This document shows positions 18,065 through 27,851 of a DNA stretch of 64,000 nt, piece by piece. The notes beneath the pieces are model-generated. The model was not told the origin of the DNA, did no database searches, and saw only the letters and a program-made list of their open reading frames with translations. Every line of letters begins with the position of its first letter. The first letter of the stretch is position 1. The translations under genes and the position numbers were made by a program. This DNA comes from Candidatus Anaerostipes excrementavium (GTDB lineage: Bacteria > Bacillota > Clostridia > Lachnospirales > Lachnospiraceae). The stretch is from assembly GCA_019114985.1 (NCBI GenBank), contig DXEM01000010.1:42511-106510 (forward strand), given 5' to 3'.

Positions 18065-19768
18065 TTAATTTCTCTTTTTGTTTATCCATTCTTCTGCTCT
18101 TTCTTTTAAGCGGATGACCTGTGCTGCAATCCATTTCTGGCGAATGAAAATGAACAAAGCGACGATAAAGAAACACAGGAATGGAAGCAGGATTTTCAAA
18201 TTTGACATCCAATGACTTGCGGTTTGGCTTCCTTTGTAAGACAGTTTTAGCTTGTCTCCGGTTAATGTAAACTGAGAAAAATCATGAATGGTTTCATCTG
18301 ATTTTAACAGCCTGGAGACTTCCCGGTTGGATAAACCTTGCTTTTTGGTATCGGTCACAGCCTCTTTCGGAGTAAGGTTTAAAGTACAAGATTCATCTGA
18401 ATTAATGGAAGCAAAGATATAAGTTCCTTCGATTGCCTTATTTCCGGATGAAAAAGCAAATTGATCTTCAAAGGTTGTACTTTTCCCTTTAAACAAAGAA
18501 GTTTTGGAATCTGCCGTCATGGACGATTGGGAAAAAATCTTCGAGAGATCATCACTGCATGCTTTTACGGATCCCTGCTGCAGGAAAGAAAGAGTTGTTT
18601 TCCCATCCTCTTCTGTTGTTTCTACGTTAGAAACCGTATCGCCGTTTATCGCCTGTTTCATGCGGGTCAGCATAAGATTTGTGCCGGAAGGGACAAAGGT
18701 AAAGGAGAATTTGCGGCGAATATCAGAAGCAGAATTCCAAATCGTAATGATCTGATAGCTGTCAATTTCCTGTTTCCCAGAAGAAGAAAACTCCAATGAT
18801 TTCGTTTTCACATCATCGTCTAAGATTTTCTTTCCGTCAAACGTGTAGGTGACCGGAACTTTTCCATTTTTTTGAATGAAATTGGAAAAATCCAGAGATT
18901 CCCGATAGGTCAGATCAAAAGAAAAAGGATCGTCCTCTTTACAATTTACGGTATAGGTGCCATAGGAAGAATCCGAATGCAGCACACTTCTCGTTTTAGC
19001 GGACAAATCAGAAAATTGATCGGCAGTAAACGTGATGTTTAAAATCTTTCCATCGCTCCAATTGGACCAGGAAGGATCCTGATCTTTAAAATATTTTTCG
19101 ATTTTTCCACTGTTTTGTTCCAAAGTATTTCGAGGAATATAAAAGGAAATCGTACGTTTCAAACTGCCGTCTTTTTGTGGAACCGTCTCAATTTCGATGG
19201 AAGAAAGTTCTCGATAGGACATCTCATCAATAGAAATTTTATTTGCAGTTGTATAAGTCTTACCGGCGGCAGAAATCGTTGTTTCTTTTAAATCAAGAAG
19301 CTGCTCGGCAGAATCTTTATCGACATAGTTCTCTTCATAAAGAGCCGTGTAAAGCCAGGTCATCAAATCCGTAGAGGAGAAATTCTCCTGATAGATCAAA
19401 CCGGACACAAAAGGAGAATCTCCATACTGCCAGGTGATTTTGGGCGAAAAATTAAGGATTTTTCCCACCTTTTCCCGATAATCATCCAAAGAAGAGAATT
19501 TCAAATAAAAAGTGTAAATGGTATCTCCATCATCAGAAGTCTTTTTATAAGACAGCTGGGATGGACAGGTATCTTTAATGGTCTGATCCAGATCCTTTTG
19601 GCTTCCATTAAAAAAATGTTGAAAATCGCTTGTTGAAAAAGTACATGTCATCGTTCTTGTACCGGAGAAGTTCTCGTCTATATTAACCTTGCTGGTAAGC
19701 TTTATGCCGCAGCCCGATAAAACGAGCAGGGCAAAAAGCAGAACCATAACTAGGATTTTCTTTCTCAT
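18065..19768 (-). CDS. Predicted lipoprotein with a C-terminal membrane segment, unknown function
   Basis: 567 aa. The N-terminus MRKKILVMVLLFALLVLSGC is a clear lipoprotein signal with lipobox LSGC at 17-20. A long Ser/Thr/Lys/Asp-rich extracellular part follows, with several similar beta-rich stretches, and then one hydrophobic helix near residues 525-545 (ILLPFLCFFIVALFIFI) and a basic tail. It would be tethered by lipid at one end and by a helix at the other. I do not recognise a family. The start has GAGGGA upstream. It lies 12 bases downstream of argH on the same strand and may be co-transcribed. Confidence 0.85.
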   Translation of the reverse strand: MRKKILVMVLLFALLVLSGCGIKLTSKVNIDENFSGTRTMTCTFSTSDFQHFFNGSQKDLDQTIKDTCPSQLSYKKTSDDGDTIYTFYLKFSSLDDYREKVGKILNFSPKITWQYGDSPFVSGLIYQENFSSTDLMTWLYTALYEENYVDKDSAEQLLDLKETTISAAGKTYTTANKISIDEMSYRELSSIEIETVPQKDGSLKRTISFYIPRNTLEQNSGKIEKYFKDQDPSWSNWSDGKILNITFTADQFSDLSAKTRSVLHSDSSYGTYTVNCKEDDPFSFDLTYRESLDFSNFIQKNGKVPVTYTFDGKKILDDDVKTKSLEFSSSGKQEIDSYQIITIWNSASDIRRKFSFTFVPSGTNLMLTRMKQAINGDTVSNVETTEEDGKTTLSFLQQGSVKACSDDLSKIFSQSSMTADSKTSLFKGKSTTFEDQFAFSSGNKAIEGTYIFASINSDESCTLNLTPKEAVTDTKKQGLSNREVSRLLKSDETIHDFSQFTLTGDKLKLSYKGSQTASHWMSNLKILLPFLCFFIVALFIFIRQKWIAAQVIRLKERAEEWINKKRN

Positions 19769-19780
19769 AAAAGATCCCTC

Positions 19781-21163
19781 TTATTTCAAATCAGCTAAAT
19801 AAGCTTCGTTAATTGCAATGACTTTTTCCATTGCCGCATGTCCCGGCGCACCGATGGTGTTTCGTTTCTCAACACAAGTCTTCATGCTGATGGCTTCGTA
19901 GATATCATCTTCGAAAACAGGACTGATCGCCTGGTAATCTTCAAGCGGCAGTTCATCCAAAGAAATTCCTCGCTCGATGCATAAGAGAACAAGACGTCCT
20001 ACGATGCCATGAGCATCACGGAATGGAACGCCGTGGTTCACAAGATAATCGGCTGCGTCGGTCGCATTGGTAAAGCCATGCTTAGCGCTGTCTTCCATAC
20101 GATCATAATGGAACGTCATTGTTTTTATCATGCCGTGGAAAAGAGCAATACAGCCTTTTACTGTATCGATTGCATCAAAAGTCAGCTCTTTGTCTTCCTG
20201 CATATCCTTATTGTAAGCAAGAGGAATTCCCTTCATCGTAGTTAAAATGGAGGTAAGAGCGGCGTAGACACGTCCGGTTTTCCCGCGAACCAATTCTGCA
20301 ATATCCGGATTCTTTTTCTGCGGCATGATGCTGCTTCCCGTGCTGAATCCATCATCGATGGAAATAAACTGATATTCATTGGAATTCCAGAGAATAATCT
20401 CTTCGCAAAAACGGCTCAGATGCATCATGATGGTAGATAATGCAGAGAGTAATTCGATAAGATAATCCCGGTCGGATACAGAGTCCATACTATTTAACGT
20501 AGGTCCGTAAAATCCAAGCAGTTCGGCAGTTTCTTCCCGATCCAGCGGATAAGTTGTTCCGGCCAAGGCTCCGGATCCCAGCGGGCAGTAATTCATTCGC
20601 TCGTAAATATCACTGAGGCGTCCGTAATCTCTTTTAAACATCTCCATATAAGCTCCCACATGATGGGCCAGAGTGACTGGCTGAGCCTTCTGAAGATGTG
20701 TAAATCCCGGCATAAATGCGTCGATATTCTCCTTCATGATCTTGTGGAGCGTCATCATAAGATCTTTTACTAATTTTTTGATCTCCAAGATCTCATCTCT
20801 GGTATAAAGCTTCATATCCAAAGCGACCTGGTCGTTGCGGCTTCGTCCGGTGTGGAGCTTCTTGCCTGCATCTCCGATGCGATCAATCAAATTGGCTTCT
20901 ACGAAGCTGTGAATGTCCTCATATTCACTTGTAATCTCAATACTGCCGGATTCAATGTCGGTTAAAATACTGTTTAAACCTTTGATAATCTGATCTCGTT
21001 CCTCTGAGGTTAAGACACCGGTATCTGCCAGCATAGTAACATGTGCGATGCTTCCCTGGATATCCTGACGATAGAATTTCTGATCGAAAGAAATAGAAGC
21101 GTTAAAGTTGTATACTAATTGGTCGGTTTCTTTTGTGAAACGACCACCCCATAATTGTGCCAT
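19781..21163 (-). CDS. argH: Argininosuccinate lyase
   Basis: Splits argininosuccinate into arginine and fumarate. 460 aa with the fumarase/aspartase signature GSSIMPQKKNPD and the N-terminal LWGGRFTKETD block; the active-site loop is intact. AGAGGAA precedes the ATG. It stands apart from argG and argCJBD about 4 kb away. A short palindrome TGCATTTATGCA at 21204-21215 in its upstream region resembles part of an ARG box, so shared ArgR control is possible. Confidence 0.97.
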   Translation of the reverse strand: MAQLWGGRFTKETDQLVYNFNASISFDQKFYRQDIQGSIAHVTMLADTGVLTSEERDQIIKGLNSILTDIESGSIEITSEYEDIHSFVEANLIDRIGDAGKKLHTGRSRNDQVALDMKLYTRDEILEIKKLVKDLMMTLHKIMKENIDAFMPGFTHLQKAQPVTLAHHVGAYMEMFKRDYGRLSDIYERMNYCPLGSGALAGTTYPLDREETAELLGFYGPTLNSMDSVSDRDYLIELLSALSTIMMHLSRFCEEIILWNSNEYQFISIDDGFSTGSSIMPQKKNPDIAELVRGKTGRVYAALTSILTTMKGIPLAYNKDMQEDKELTFDAIDTVKGCIALFHGMIKTMTFHYDRMEDSAKHGFTNATDAADYLVNHGVPFRDAHGIVGRLVLLCIERGISLDELPLEDYQAISPVFEDDIYEAISMKTCVEKRNTIGAPGHAAMEKVIAINEAYLADLK

Positions 21164-21330
21164 TGATTCATTCCTCTTTTCTATCTATTTTCTTTGGTTT
21201 TTCTGCATTTATGCATTATCCTATATTCTACACGATAAGGAAGAATTTTGCCATATAAATTTGAGTTTCTTAAGAATATATAGAAAAGGAAAGGCGCACA
21301 ATAAAGGAAGAAAAAAACATAGGTGGGATT

Positions 21331-21756
21331 ATGGAGAAAAAATTATTGTTGGAAAAATATATTATATTGTTTGCGATAGGCGGAATGGCCTACTTTTTTT
21401 TGGAAGTCTTGGTTCGGGGATATTCGCACTATACTATGTTTTTGTGCGGTGGAGCGTGTTTCGTATGCTGCGGGCTTCTAAATGAGAGTATGAAGATTAA
21501 GATGAGTTTTATCAGCCAAATGGTACTCTCAGCGCTGATTATCACAGCTTTGGAGTTAATCACCGGACTGATCGTCAATGTTTGGCTTAAGATGGATATT
21601 TGGGATTACTCCGGGCTCCCTTACAATTTTAAAGGACAAATCTGCCTTTTGTATTCATTCTTTTGGTTTTTGGTTTCCAGTGTGGCGATTGTGATGGATG
21701 ATTTCCTGCGCTATAAATTATTTCATGAGGAAAAGCCTCATTACAAGATTTTGTAA
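21331..21756 (+). CDS. Small membrane protein of the CmpB-like (putative ABC transporter permease) family
   Basis: A 141-residue, very hydrophobic protein with about four membrane segments. VNVWLKMDIWDYSGLPYNFKGQI followed by a hydrophobic helix is the hallmark of the family annotated as putative ABC transporter permease (CmpB-like), whose function has not been demonstrated. Weak AGGTGGG before the ATG. No ATPase gene is adjacent, so the ABC label should be treated cautiously. Confidence 0.75.
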   Translation: MEKKLLLEKYIILFAIGGMAYFFLEVLVRGYSHYTMFLCGGACFVCCGLLNESMKIKMSFISQMVLSALIITALELITGLIVNVWLKMDIWDYSGLPYNFKGQICLLYSFFWFLVSSVAIVMDDFLRYKLFHEEKPHYKIL

Positions 21757-21836
21757 AAAAATTCAATTGCTATCGACAGAAAAGCGTTTGTTTGTTATTG
21801 TTATTTATAAAAGAAGAAGCAAGGAGGAAACAAACG

Positions 21837-22766
21837 ATGAAATATGTTGCGTTCGGTAACAGGAACATGGAAGCCTCTGCCATTATCCAGGGATGTATGC
21901 GCATTGACGCCCTTTCCTTGGATGAATTAGAAGCGCTGATCAAAAATGATTTGGAATTAGGCATCAATTTTTTTGATCATGCGGATATTTATGGGAATGG
22001 CGTCTGTGAGGAAAAGTTCGGCCAGGTTCTGGAAAAAGAGCCGTCCTTAAGAGATAAGATGATTCTTCAGTCCAAGTGCGGGATTGTAAAGGGAGAAAAG
22101 AATAATTATTTTGATTTTTCCAAAGAACACATCATCCGTTCGGTCGATGGTATCTTAAAACGGTTAAGAACGGATCATCTGGATTCACTTCTTTTGCATC
22201 GGCCGGATGCTTTGATGGAGCCGGAAGAAGTGGCTGCGGCTTTTGATCAGCTGGAGCAGCAGGGCAAAGTCCTGGAGTTTGGAGTAAGCAATCAAAATCC
22301 AATGCAGATAGAACTTTTGAAAACCTGTGTAAAACAGCCGATTAAAACGAATCAAATGCAGTTTAGCGTGGTGCATTCCTGCATGGTGGATGAGGGAATT
22401 CAGGTCAATACGAAGTTTGATGGCGGTGCCGTACGGGATGGAAGTCTTTTAAATTATGCAAGGCTTCAGAACATCCGAATCCAGTGCTGGTCCCCATTCC
22501 AGTATGGAGCAATTGAAGGTGTATTTATCGATCATCCGGATTATCCGCAGATCAACCAGGCTTTGAATGAAATCGGTGAGAAATACGGCATAACAAACAG
22601 TGCGGCAGCGATTGCCTGGATTTTAAGGCATCCGGCCAATATGCAGGTCATTGTAGGTTCCTGCAATCAAGAGAGGATGCAAACGATCGCCAAAGCCTGT
22701 GATGTCAGCCTTTCCAAGGAAGATTGGTATTGGATCTATCAGATGGCCGGAAATGTAATACCATAG
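21837..22766 (+). CDS. Aldo/keto reductase, YdhF type
   Basis: NAD(P)H-dependent oxidoreductase with the (alpha/beta)8 AKR fold, 309 aa. Visible parts of the tetrad: D and Y in NFFDHADIYGNG, K in LQSKCGIV, H in LLLHRPD. The C-terminal VGSCNQERMQ contacts cofactor phosphate. The ATG at 21837 follows AAGGAGG; the upstream in-frame ATG at 21792 has no ribosome binding site. Substrate unknown. A small membrane-anchored protein gene follows 18 bases later. Confidence 0.9.
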   Translation: MKYVAFGNRNMEASAIIQGCMRIDALSLDELEALIKNDLELGINFFDHADIYGNGVCEEKFGQVLEKEPSLRDKMILQSKCGIVKGEKNNYFDFSKEHIIRSVDGILKRLRTDHLDSLLLHRPDALMEPEEVAAAFDQLEQQGKVLEFGVSNQNPMQIELLKTCVKQPIKTNQMQFSVVHSCMVDEGIQVNTKFDGGAVRDGSLLNYARLQNIRIQCWSPFQYGAIEGVFIDHPDYPQINQALNEIGEKYGITNSAAAIAWILRHPANMQVIVGSCNQERMQTIAKACDVSLSKEDWYWIYQMAGNVIP

Positions 22767-22784
22767 GAAGAAGGGACAGGAAAT

Positions 22785-23234
22785 ATGAAAATAAGCAAGG
22801 GATTCAAAAGAATGATCGCAATCGGTATTATTCTTGCAGTTTGTCTGGTGCTATTTTGGCCGTTCTCTTTTGAAAAATACATACGCGGTAAAAGTGAAGT
22901 GAAAATTGCAGTTATGGATGCCATTTTTCAGACAAATGATGTGAAAAAAGATGAATCCGCAGCAGCCTATTCGGCAGATTCCGAGGAATATACGAAAATA
23001 CGGGAAATATTGGCAGATAATTCTTATCACCATACCGTGAAATCATTTGTCAATCAGCCGCAGATCAGCGGAGATCCTAATGAATTTGTCATGCTGATCC
23101 TGGGAGAAGATACGGTCATATTGATTGATACCGGAGATGTGCTGATCAATGGAAGACTTTATTGCATTGGTTATGGAGACGGAGAAAAAGCCGCCAAGAT
23201 GATGAAAGAAATCAAGGAAATCATGAAAGAATAA
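22785..23234 (+). CDS. Hypothetical membrane-anchored protein
   Basis: 149 aa. One N-terminal hydrophobic helix (about residues 10-27) after a basic start, then an acidic soluble domain with EFVMLILGEDTVILIDTGDVLINGRLYCIGYG, probably outside the membrane. I do not recognise a family. It is preceded by AGGAAG and follows the aldo/keto reductase gene closely. A terminator follows. Confidence 0.7.
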   Translation: MKISKGFKRMIAIGIILAVCLVLFWPFSFEKYIRGKSEVKIAVMDAIFQTNDVKKDESAAAYSADSEEYTKIREILADNSYHHTVKSFVNQPQISGDPNEFVMLILGEDTVILIDTGDVLINGRLYCIGYGDGEKAAKMMKEIKEIMKE

Positions 23235-23254
23235 TCGGATAGAGAGTCGCTTGG

Positions 23255-23292
23255 AAAGAATCGGATTTCATAAAAGGAATTCGATTCTTTTT
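23255..23292 (+). terminator. Terminator before trpS
   Basis: AAAGAATCG (23255-23263) pairs perfectly with CGATTCTTT (23282-23290), then TT. Confidence 0.75.
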
Positions 23293-23312
23293 GTATCCTT
23301 TTTCTTCATTTA

Positions 23313-23321
23313 TGGTATAAT
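23313..23321 (+). promoter_or_regulatory. Extended -10 promoter of trpS
   Basis: TGGTATAAT is a consensus extended -10. Only a weak -35 (TTGTAT at 23291, spacing 19) is present. Transcription would begin near 23328, leaving about 80 bases of leader, too short for a classical T-box; no T-box sequence was seen. Confidence 0.6.
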
Positions 23322-23409
23322 GTTTCCATGTGCAGGATAAAATTCTGTGAAAAATCAGAAGACAGAGGATCTTTTATAAAAGATTCCATAGAATAGAGGA
23401 GGAAAGAAC

Positions 23410-24498
23410 ATGGGAAAAGTAATTTTAACGGGTGACCGTCCGACAGGACGTCTTCACGTAGGACATTATGTAGGTTCGCTGAGAAGAAGGGTAGAGCTTC
23501 AGAATTCCGGAGAATACAGCGATATTTTTATTATGATCGCAGATGCCCAGGCGCTTACCGATAATGCGGAACACCCGGAGAAAGTGCGCCAAAATATCGT
23601 TGAGGTGGCGCTTGATTATCTGTCTGTCGGCATGGATCCGGAGGTCACAACGATCTTTATCCAATCGATGGTGCCGGAATTATTTGAGATGACAGCATAT
23701 TACATGAATCTTGTTACGGTTTCCAGGCTTCAGAGAAATCCGACGGTGAAAAATGAGATCCAGATGCGTAATTTTGAGGCAAGCATTCCGGTAGGATTTT
23801 TTACTTATCCAATCAGTCAGGCGGCAGATATTACGGCATTTCAGGCCAATACCGTGCCGGTCGGTGAAGATCAGATGCCGATGATTGAGCAGACAAGAGA
23901 GATTGTTCATAAGTTTAACAGTGTATATGGAGAAGACGTGTTGGTGATGCCGGAGATTCTTCTTCCGGATAATGATGTGTGCCGCAGACTTCCGGGAATC
24001 GATGGAAAAGCAAAGATGAGCAAATCATTGAACAACTGTATTTATTTGGCAGATACAGAAAAAGAAGTGCAAAAGAAAGTCATGTCCATGTTCACGGATC
24101 CAAACCACTTAAAAATCACGGATCCCGGTCAGGTGGAAGGCAATATGGTCTTTACGTATCTGGACGCTTTCTGTAAAGATGAATATTTTGGAAAATATCT
24201 GCCGGATTATGCGAATTTGGATGAATTGAAGGATCATTATCGCCGAGGGGGACTTGGTGACGTGAAAATTAAGAAGTTCTTAAACAAAGTGCTTCAGGAG
24301 GAATTAAGTCCGATTCGTGAGAGAAGAAAATATTGGGAAAACAATATTCCGGAAGTTTATGAGATCTTAAAGGCCGGAAGTGAGAAAGCTCAGAAAGTTG
24401 CTGCTCAGACTTTAAGTAAGATGCGGGAAGCCATGAAGATCAATTATTTTGAAGACAGCGCATTAATCGAGGAACAGATTAAGAAATATCAGGGGTAA
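23410..24498 (+). CDS. trpS: Tryptophan-tRNA ligase
   Basis: Class I aminoacyl-tRNA synthetase, 362 aa, slightly longer than usual. The HIGH-type motif is [11 protein letters not shown] near residue 15, and the KMSKS motif is [11 protein letters not shown] near residue 200. GAGGAGG precedes the ATG. It is two bases from the YdcF-like gene, so the two are co-transcribed. Confidence 0.97.
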   Translation: MGKVILTGDRPTGRLHVGHYVGSLRRRVELQNSGEYSDIFIMIADAQALTDNAEHPEKVRQNIVEVALDYLSVGMDPEVTTIFIQSMVPELFEMTAYYMNLVTVSRLQRNPTVKNEIQMRNFEASIPVGFFTYPISQAADITAFQANTVPVGEDQMPMIEQTREIVHKFNSVYGEDVLVMPEILLPDNDVCRRLPGIDGKAKMSKSLNNCIYLADTEKEVQKKVMSMFTDPNHLKITDPGQVEGNMVFTYLDAFCKDEYFGKYLPDYANLDELKDHYRRGGLGDVKIKKFLNKVLQEELSPIRERRKYWENNIPEVYEILKAGSEKAQKVAAQTLSKMREAMKINYFEDSALIEEQIKKYQG

Positions 24499-24500
24499 GA

Positions 24501-25280
24501 ATGTATAAGGAATTCACATCAGACGTGAACCGGATTGTTCGATTTCTGGCGAAACGAAGCATAGAACAACTGAGTCAGGAGAACTTGAAGAATATCTGTG
24601 GACGTAATCAGGCGGATGCCATGCTTGTTTTTGGAAATGATCTTCCTTATACGGCGGAATTTGCTTCTGAGGCTTTTAAAAACAAAGCTGCAAAGAAGAT
24701 AATTTTCTGCGGCGGAATCGGACATTCTACCAAACGTCTTCAAAAAGCCGTAGGGGAATCTGAGCGGTATCCATGGACAACAGAAGAATTGGAAGATCTG
24801 ACAGAAGCGGAGATTTATGATCGGATTTCACGCCAGATTTACGGGATCGATCCGGAAAATATTTATCTGGATAAAGAATCCACCAATAGTGGTGAGAATG
24901 CTCAAAATGGCTTAAAGATTCTTAAAGAACATAAATTGGAAAAACAGGTATTAATCTTGATTCAGGATCCTCTTCTGCAAATGAGAGCAGATGCGTCTTT
25001 GAGACGTTACGAGACAAAGAGTCAGATTATAAGCTATGCGCCGTTTGTTCCATTGCTGAAAGAAGATGGAACGTATAGAACGAAGATAGATGGTATTTGG
25101 GAGAAAGAGCGAATGCTTAGTCTGATCATAGGTGAAATCTCCAAGCTTCGTGATGATAAGTATGGATATGGACCCAATGGAAAAGATTTTATTGTCCATG
25201 TAGACATACCAGAACCGGTCATAAAAGCATTTCAAAGATTAAAAAAAGAATACCCAGAAGAACAAAAAACCGGAGATTGA
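24501..25280 (+). CDS. YdcF/DUF218 family protein
   Basis: 259-aa cytoplasmic protein of the DUF218/YdcF family, a Rossmann-like fold; members such as E. coli YdcF bind S-adenosylmethionine, and others act in envelope biogenesis. Family features are DAMLVFGNDLP, KKIIFCGGIGHST, the ESTNSGENAQNG motif near residue 130, and VLILIQDPLLQMRA. No membrane segment is seen. It begins right after trpS. Function unproven. Confidence 0.82.
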   Translation: MYKEFTSDVNRIVRFLAKRSIEQLSQENLKNICGRNQADAMLVFGNDLPYTAEFASEAFKNKAAKKIIFCGGIGHSTKRLQKAVGESERYPWTTEELEDLTEAEIYDRISRQIYGIDPENIYLDKESTNSGENAQNGLKILKEHKLEKQVLILIQDPLLQMRADASLRRYETKSQIISYAPFVPLLKEDGTYRTKIDGIWEKERMLSLIIGEISKLRDDKYGYGPNGKDFIVHVDIPEPVIKAFQRLKKEYPEEQKTGD

Positions 25281-25301
25281 ATTGCTCCGGTTTTTTGTTC
25301 T
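25259..25301. terminator. Bidirectional terminator between the YdcF-like gene and argG
   Basis: A perfect 17-bp stem (AGAACAAAAAACCGGAG at 25259-25275 with its complement at 25285-25301), with A and T runs on either side, serves both convergent genes. Its left arm overlaps the end of the YdcF-like gene. Confidence 0.92.
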
Positions 25302-25323
25302 ATTGGATTGAAATTTGAAAGAA

Positions 25324-26544
25324 TTATTTGTTTTCTTCTGCCTCTTTCATCTTCATTGCGCGAACCTTCAATGGAAGTCCGAATAATGTGATGAATCCTT
25401 CCGCATCATGGTGATCGTAGAGATCTCCGGTTGTAAAGGATGCAAGAGACTCGCTGTATAAAGAATATGGAGAAGTTGTTCCGGCTTTGATGATGTTTCC
25501 TTTGTACAGTTTGAATTTCACTTCTCCGGTAACGTATTCCTGCGTAGACTCTACGAATGCCTGGATTGCCTCACGCAAAGGTGTGAACCATTTTCCTTCG
25601 TAAACAACCTGAGCCAGTTTGTTGCCCATATCTTTTTTTACTTCCATTGTTGCACGGTCTAATACCAGTTCTTCCAGCTGATCATGAGCTTCCATTAAGA
25701 TAGTTCCGCCAGGGGTCTCATAAACACCGCGGGATTTCATTCCTACCACACGGTTCTCAACGATGTCAACGATACCGATACCATGTTTTCCGCCTAATTC
25801 ATTCAATTTGCGGATGATATCGGAAACTTTCATCTCTTCTCCGTTGATAGAAGTCGGGATACCTTTTTCAAATGTCATGGTAACATATTCGCCTTCTTCC
25901 GGAGCTTTTTCCGGAGAAACTCCGAGAACAAGCAGATGATCGTAATCCGGTTCGTTGGCAGGATCTTCAAGCTCTAATCCTTCATGGCTGATGTGCCATA
26001 AGTTACGGTCACGACTGTAGCTCTGGTCAGCAGAGAATGGAAGATCGATTCCATGAGCTTTGCAGTATTCGATCTCAGATTCACGAGAATCCATGTTCCA
26101 TTTGTCATCTCTCCATGCAGCAATAATCTTAAGATCAGGAGCCAATGCTTTGATACCCAGCTCAAAACGGATCTGGTCATTTCCTTTTCCTGTAGCGCCG
26201 TGGCAGATTGCGGTAGCGCCTTCTTTTCTAGCGACGTCAACAAGCGCTTTTGCAATACCTGGACGTGCCATGGAAGTTCCAAGGAGATACTTGTTCTCGT
26301 AAACGGCGCCGGCCTGTACACAAGGCATAATATAATCGTCACAAAATTCATCTGTAATATCTTCAATATATAATTTAGAAGCTCCTGAGTATTTTGCTCT
26401 TTCCTCCAGTCCGTCTAATTCTTCTTCCTGTCCGCAGTCTACGCAGCAGCAGATAACTTCATAATCATAATTCTCTTTCAGCCAAGGAATGATTGCTGTC
26501 GTATCAAGTCCTCCTGAGTATGCCAAAACAACTTTTTCTTTCAT
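25324..26544 (-). CDS. argG: Argininosuccinate synthase
   Basis: Joins citrulline and aspartate using ATP. 406 aa with the PP-loop [11 protein letters not shown] at about residues 8-18 and [12 protein letters not shown]. The ATG at 26544 has AGGAGG upstream; the ORF can be extended to 26568 but without support. It diverges from argCJBD, and the spacer contains ARG-box-like sequences, so ArgR control of both is likely. Confidence 0.97.
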   Translation of the reverse strand: MKEKVVLAYSGGLDTTAIIPWLKENYDYEVICCCVDCGQEEELDGLEERAKYSGASKLYIEDITDEFCDDYIMPCVQAGAVYENKYLLGTSMARPGIAKALVDVARKEGATAICHGATGKGNDQIRFELGIKALAPDLKIIAAWRDDKWNMDSRESEIEYCKAHGIDLPFSADQSYSRDRNLWHISHEGLELEDPANEPDYDHLLVLGVSPEKAPEEGEYVTMTFEKGIPTSINGEEMKVSDIIRKLNELGGKHGIGIVDIVENRVVGMKSRGVYETPGGTILMEAHDQLEELVLDRATMEVKKDMGNKLAQVVYEGKWFTPLREAIQAFVESTQEYVTGEVKFKLYKGNIIKAGTTSPYSLYSESLASFTTGDLYDHHDAEGFITLFGLPLKVRAMKMKEAEENK

Positions 26545-26589
26545 TGTAATATATCCTCCTAAATTCAATTAAGTAATGGTCTGTCTAAT

Positions 26590-26618
26590 AATATACGTGA
26601 TAATCTATAGTTTTGCAA
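26590..26618 (-). promoter_or_regulatory. argG promoter
   Basis: On the minus strand TTGCAA (26613-26618), 17 bp, TATATT (26590-26595). Confidence 0.65.
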
Positions 26619-26634
26619 GGACTTTTTCCATTTT

Positions 26635-26718
26635 TAGTGAATATTTATGGAATAAAAATGAATAAAACAAAAAATAATTGCATATTTATACAAAAGTATT
26701 GCATATTTTCTCATTCAG
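26635..26718. promoter_or_regulatory. Cluster of ARG-box-like operators between argG and argC
   Basis: Several copies related to the Firmicutes ArgR/AhrC box (TGAAT-A/T4-ATTCA): TGAATATTTATGGA at 26638-26651, ATGAATAAAACA near 26659, the near-palindrome TTGCATATTTATACAA at 26678-26693, and TTGCATATTTTCTCATTCA from 26699, which overlaps the argC promoter. Multiple boxes suit the hexameric ArgR repressor. Assignment is by similarity only. Confidence 0.6.
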
Positions 26719-26727
26719 TTGTATACT
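26699..26727 (+). promoter_or_regulatory. argCJBD promoter
   Basis: TTGCAT (26699-26704), 17 bp, TATACT (26722-26727). The -35 region lies inside an ARG-box-like sequence. Confidence 0.7.
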
Positions 26728-26781
26728 TAGGAACAATTAATGATAAAAATCTACATATTATAGAAAGAGAAGGATGATAAG

Positions 26782-27822
26782 ATGATAAAGGCAGGAATCA
26801 TTGGATCAACCGGATATGCAGGCCAGGAACTGGTCAGGCTTCTGATGCAGCATAAGGATGCTGAGATTGTCTGGTATGGTTCAAGAAGTTATATAGATAA
26901 GAAATATTATGACGTGTTCCATAATATGTTCGAGATTGTAGACGATGCATGTATGGATGATCATATGGAAGAATTAGCTCAAAAAGCAGATGTAATTTTC
27001 ACTGCGACGCCGCAGGGATTATGCAGTTCCCTTGTATCAGAGGAAGTGCTGTCAAAGGCAAAAATCATTGATTTAAGTGCAGATTTCCGAATCAAAGATG
27101 TGAATCGCTATGAGACTTGGTACGGTCTTAAGCATCAAAGTCCTCAATTTATAGAAGAAGCGGTATATGGGCTTTGTGAGATCAATCGGGAGGAGATTAA
27201 GAAAGCCAGACTGATTGCCAATCCGGGATGCTATCCGACTTGCTCCACCTTATCTATTTACCCGATGGCAAAAGAAGGGCTGATTGACATGAACAGCATC
27301 ATTATTGATGCGAAATCCGGAACATCCGGAGCCGGAAGAGGTGCGAAAGTCGATAATCTTTATTGTGAAGTCAATGAAAACATCAAGGCCTATGGTGTGG
27401 CGACCCATCGTCATACACCGGAGATCGAGGATCAATTAAGTTATGCCTCCGGAGAAAATGTGGTACTTAATTTTACACCGCATCTTGTACCGATGAATCG
27501 AGGAATTTTAATAACGGCTTATGCGAATCTTACAAAAGAAGTTTCCTATGAAGAAGTAAAAGAAATTTACGATTCCTATTATAAAGAAGAAAAATTTGTC
27601 CGGGTGCTGGATCAAAATCTGTGTCCGGAGACCAGATGGGTAGAAGGCAGCAACTATGTGGATGTGAATTTCAAGATTGATCCTAGGACAGGACGTATCA
27701 TTATGATGGGTGCGATGGATAATCTGGTGAAAGGGGCAGCCGGACAGGCGGTTCAGAATATGAACCTGATGTTTGGATTGAAGGAAAGTGAAGGACTGGA
27801 ATTGGTTCCGATGTTCCCATAG
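26782..27822 (+). CDS. argC: N-acetyl-gamma-glutamyl-phosphate reductase
   Basis: NADPH-dependent third step of arginine synthesis. 346 aa, type I. GSTGYAGQELVRLL at the N-terminus binds NADP; the catalytic Cys is in ANPGCYPTCS near residue 149. First gene of argCJBD, 54 bases after its -10. GAAGGA precedes the ATG. Confidence 0.97.
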   Translation: MIKAGIIGSTGYAGQELVRLLMQHKDAEIVWYGSRSYIDKKYYDVFHNMFEIVDDACMDDHMEELAQKADVIFTATPQGLCSSLVSEEVLSKAKIIDLSADFRIKDVNRYETWYGLKHQSPQFIEEAVYGLCEINREEIKKARLIANPGCYPTCSTLSIYPMAKEGLIDMNSIIIDAKSGTSGAGRGAKVDNLYCEVNENIKAYGVATHRHTPEIEDQLSYASGENVVLNFTPHLVPMNRGILITAYANLTKEVSYEEVKEIYDSYYKEEKFVRVLDQNLCPETRWVEGSNYVDVNFKIDPRTGRIIMMGAMDNLVKGAAGQAVQNMNLMFGLKESEGLELVPMFP

Positions 27823-27851
27823 GAACCGGATCAGATAGGAGGAAGGAAGAC

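Noticed and set aside
23322..23409. Possible T-box riboswitch before trpS
   Set aside because: Leader only about 80 bases and no T-box core sequence or antiterminator seen.
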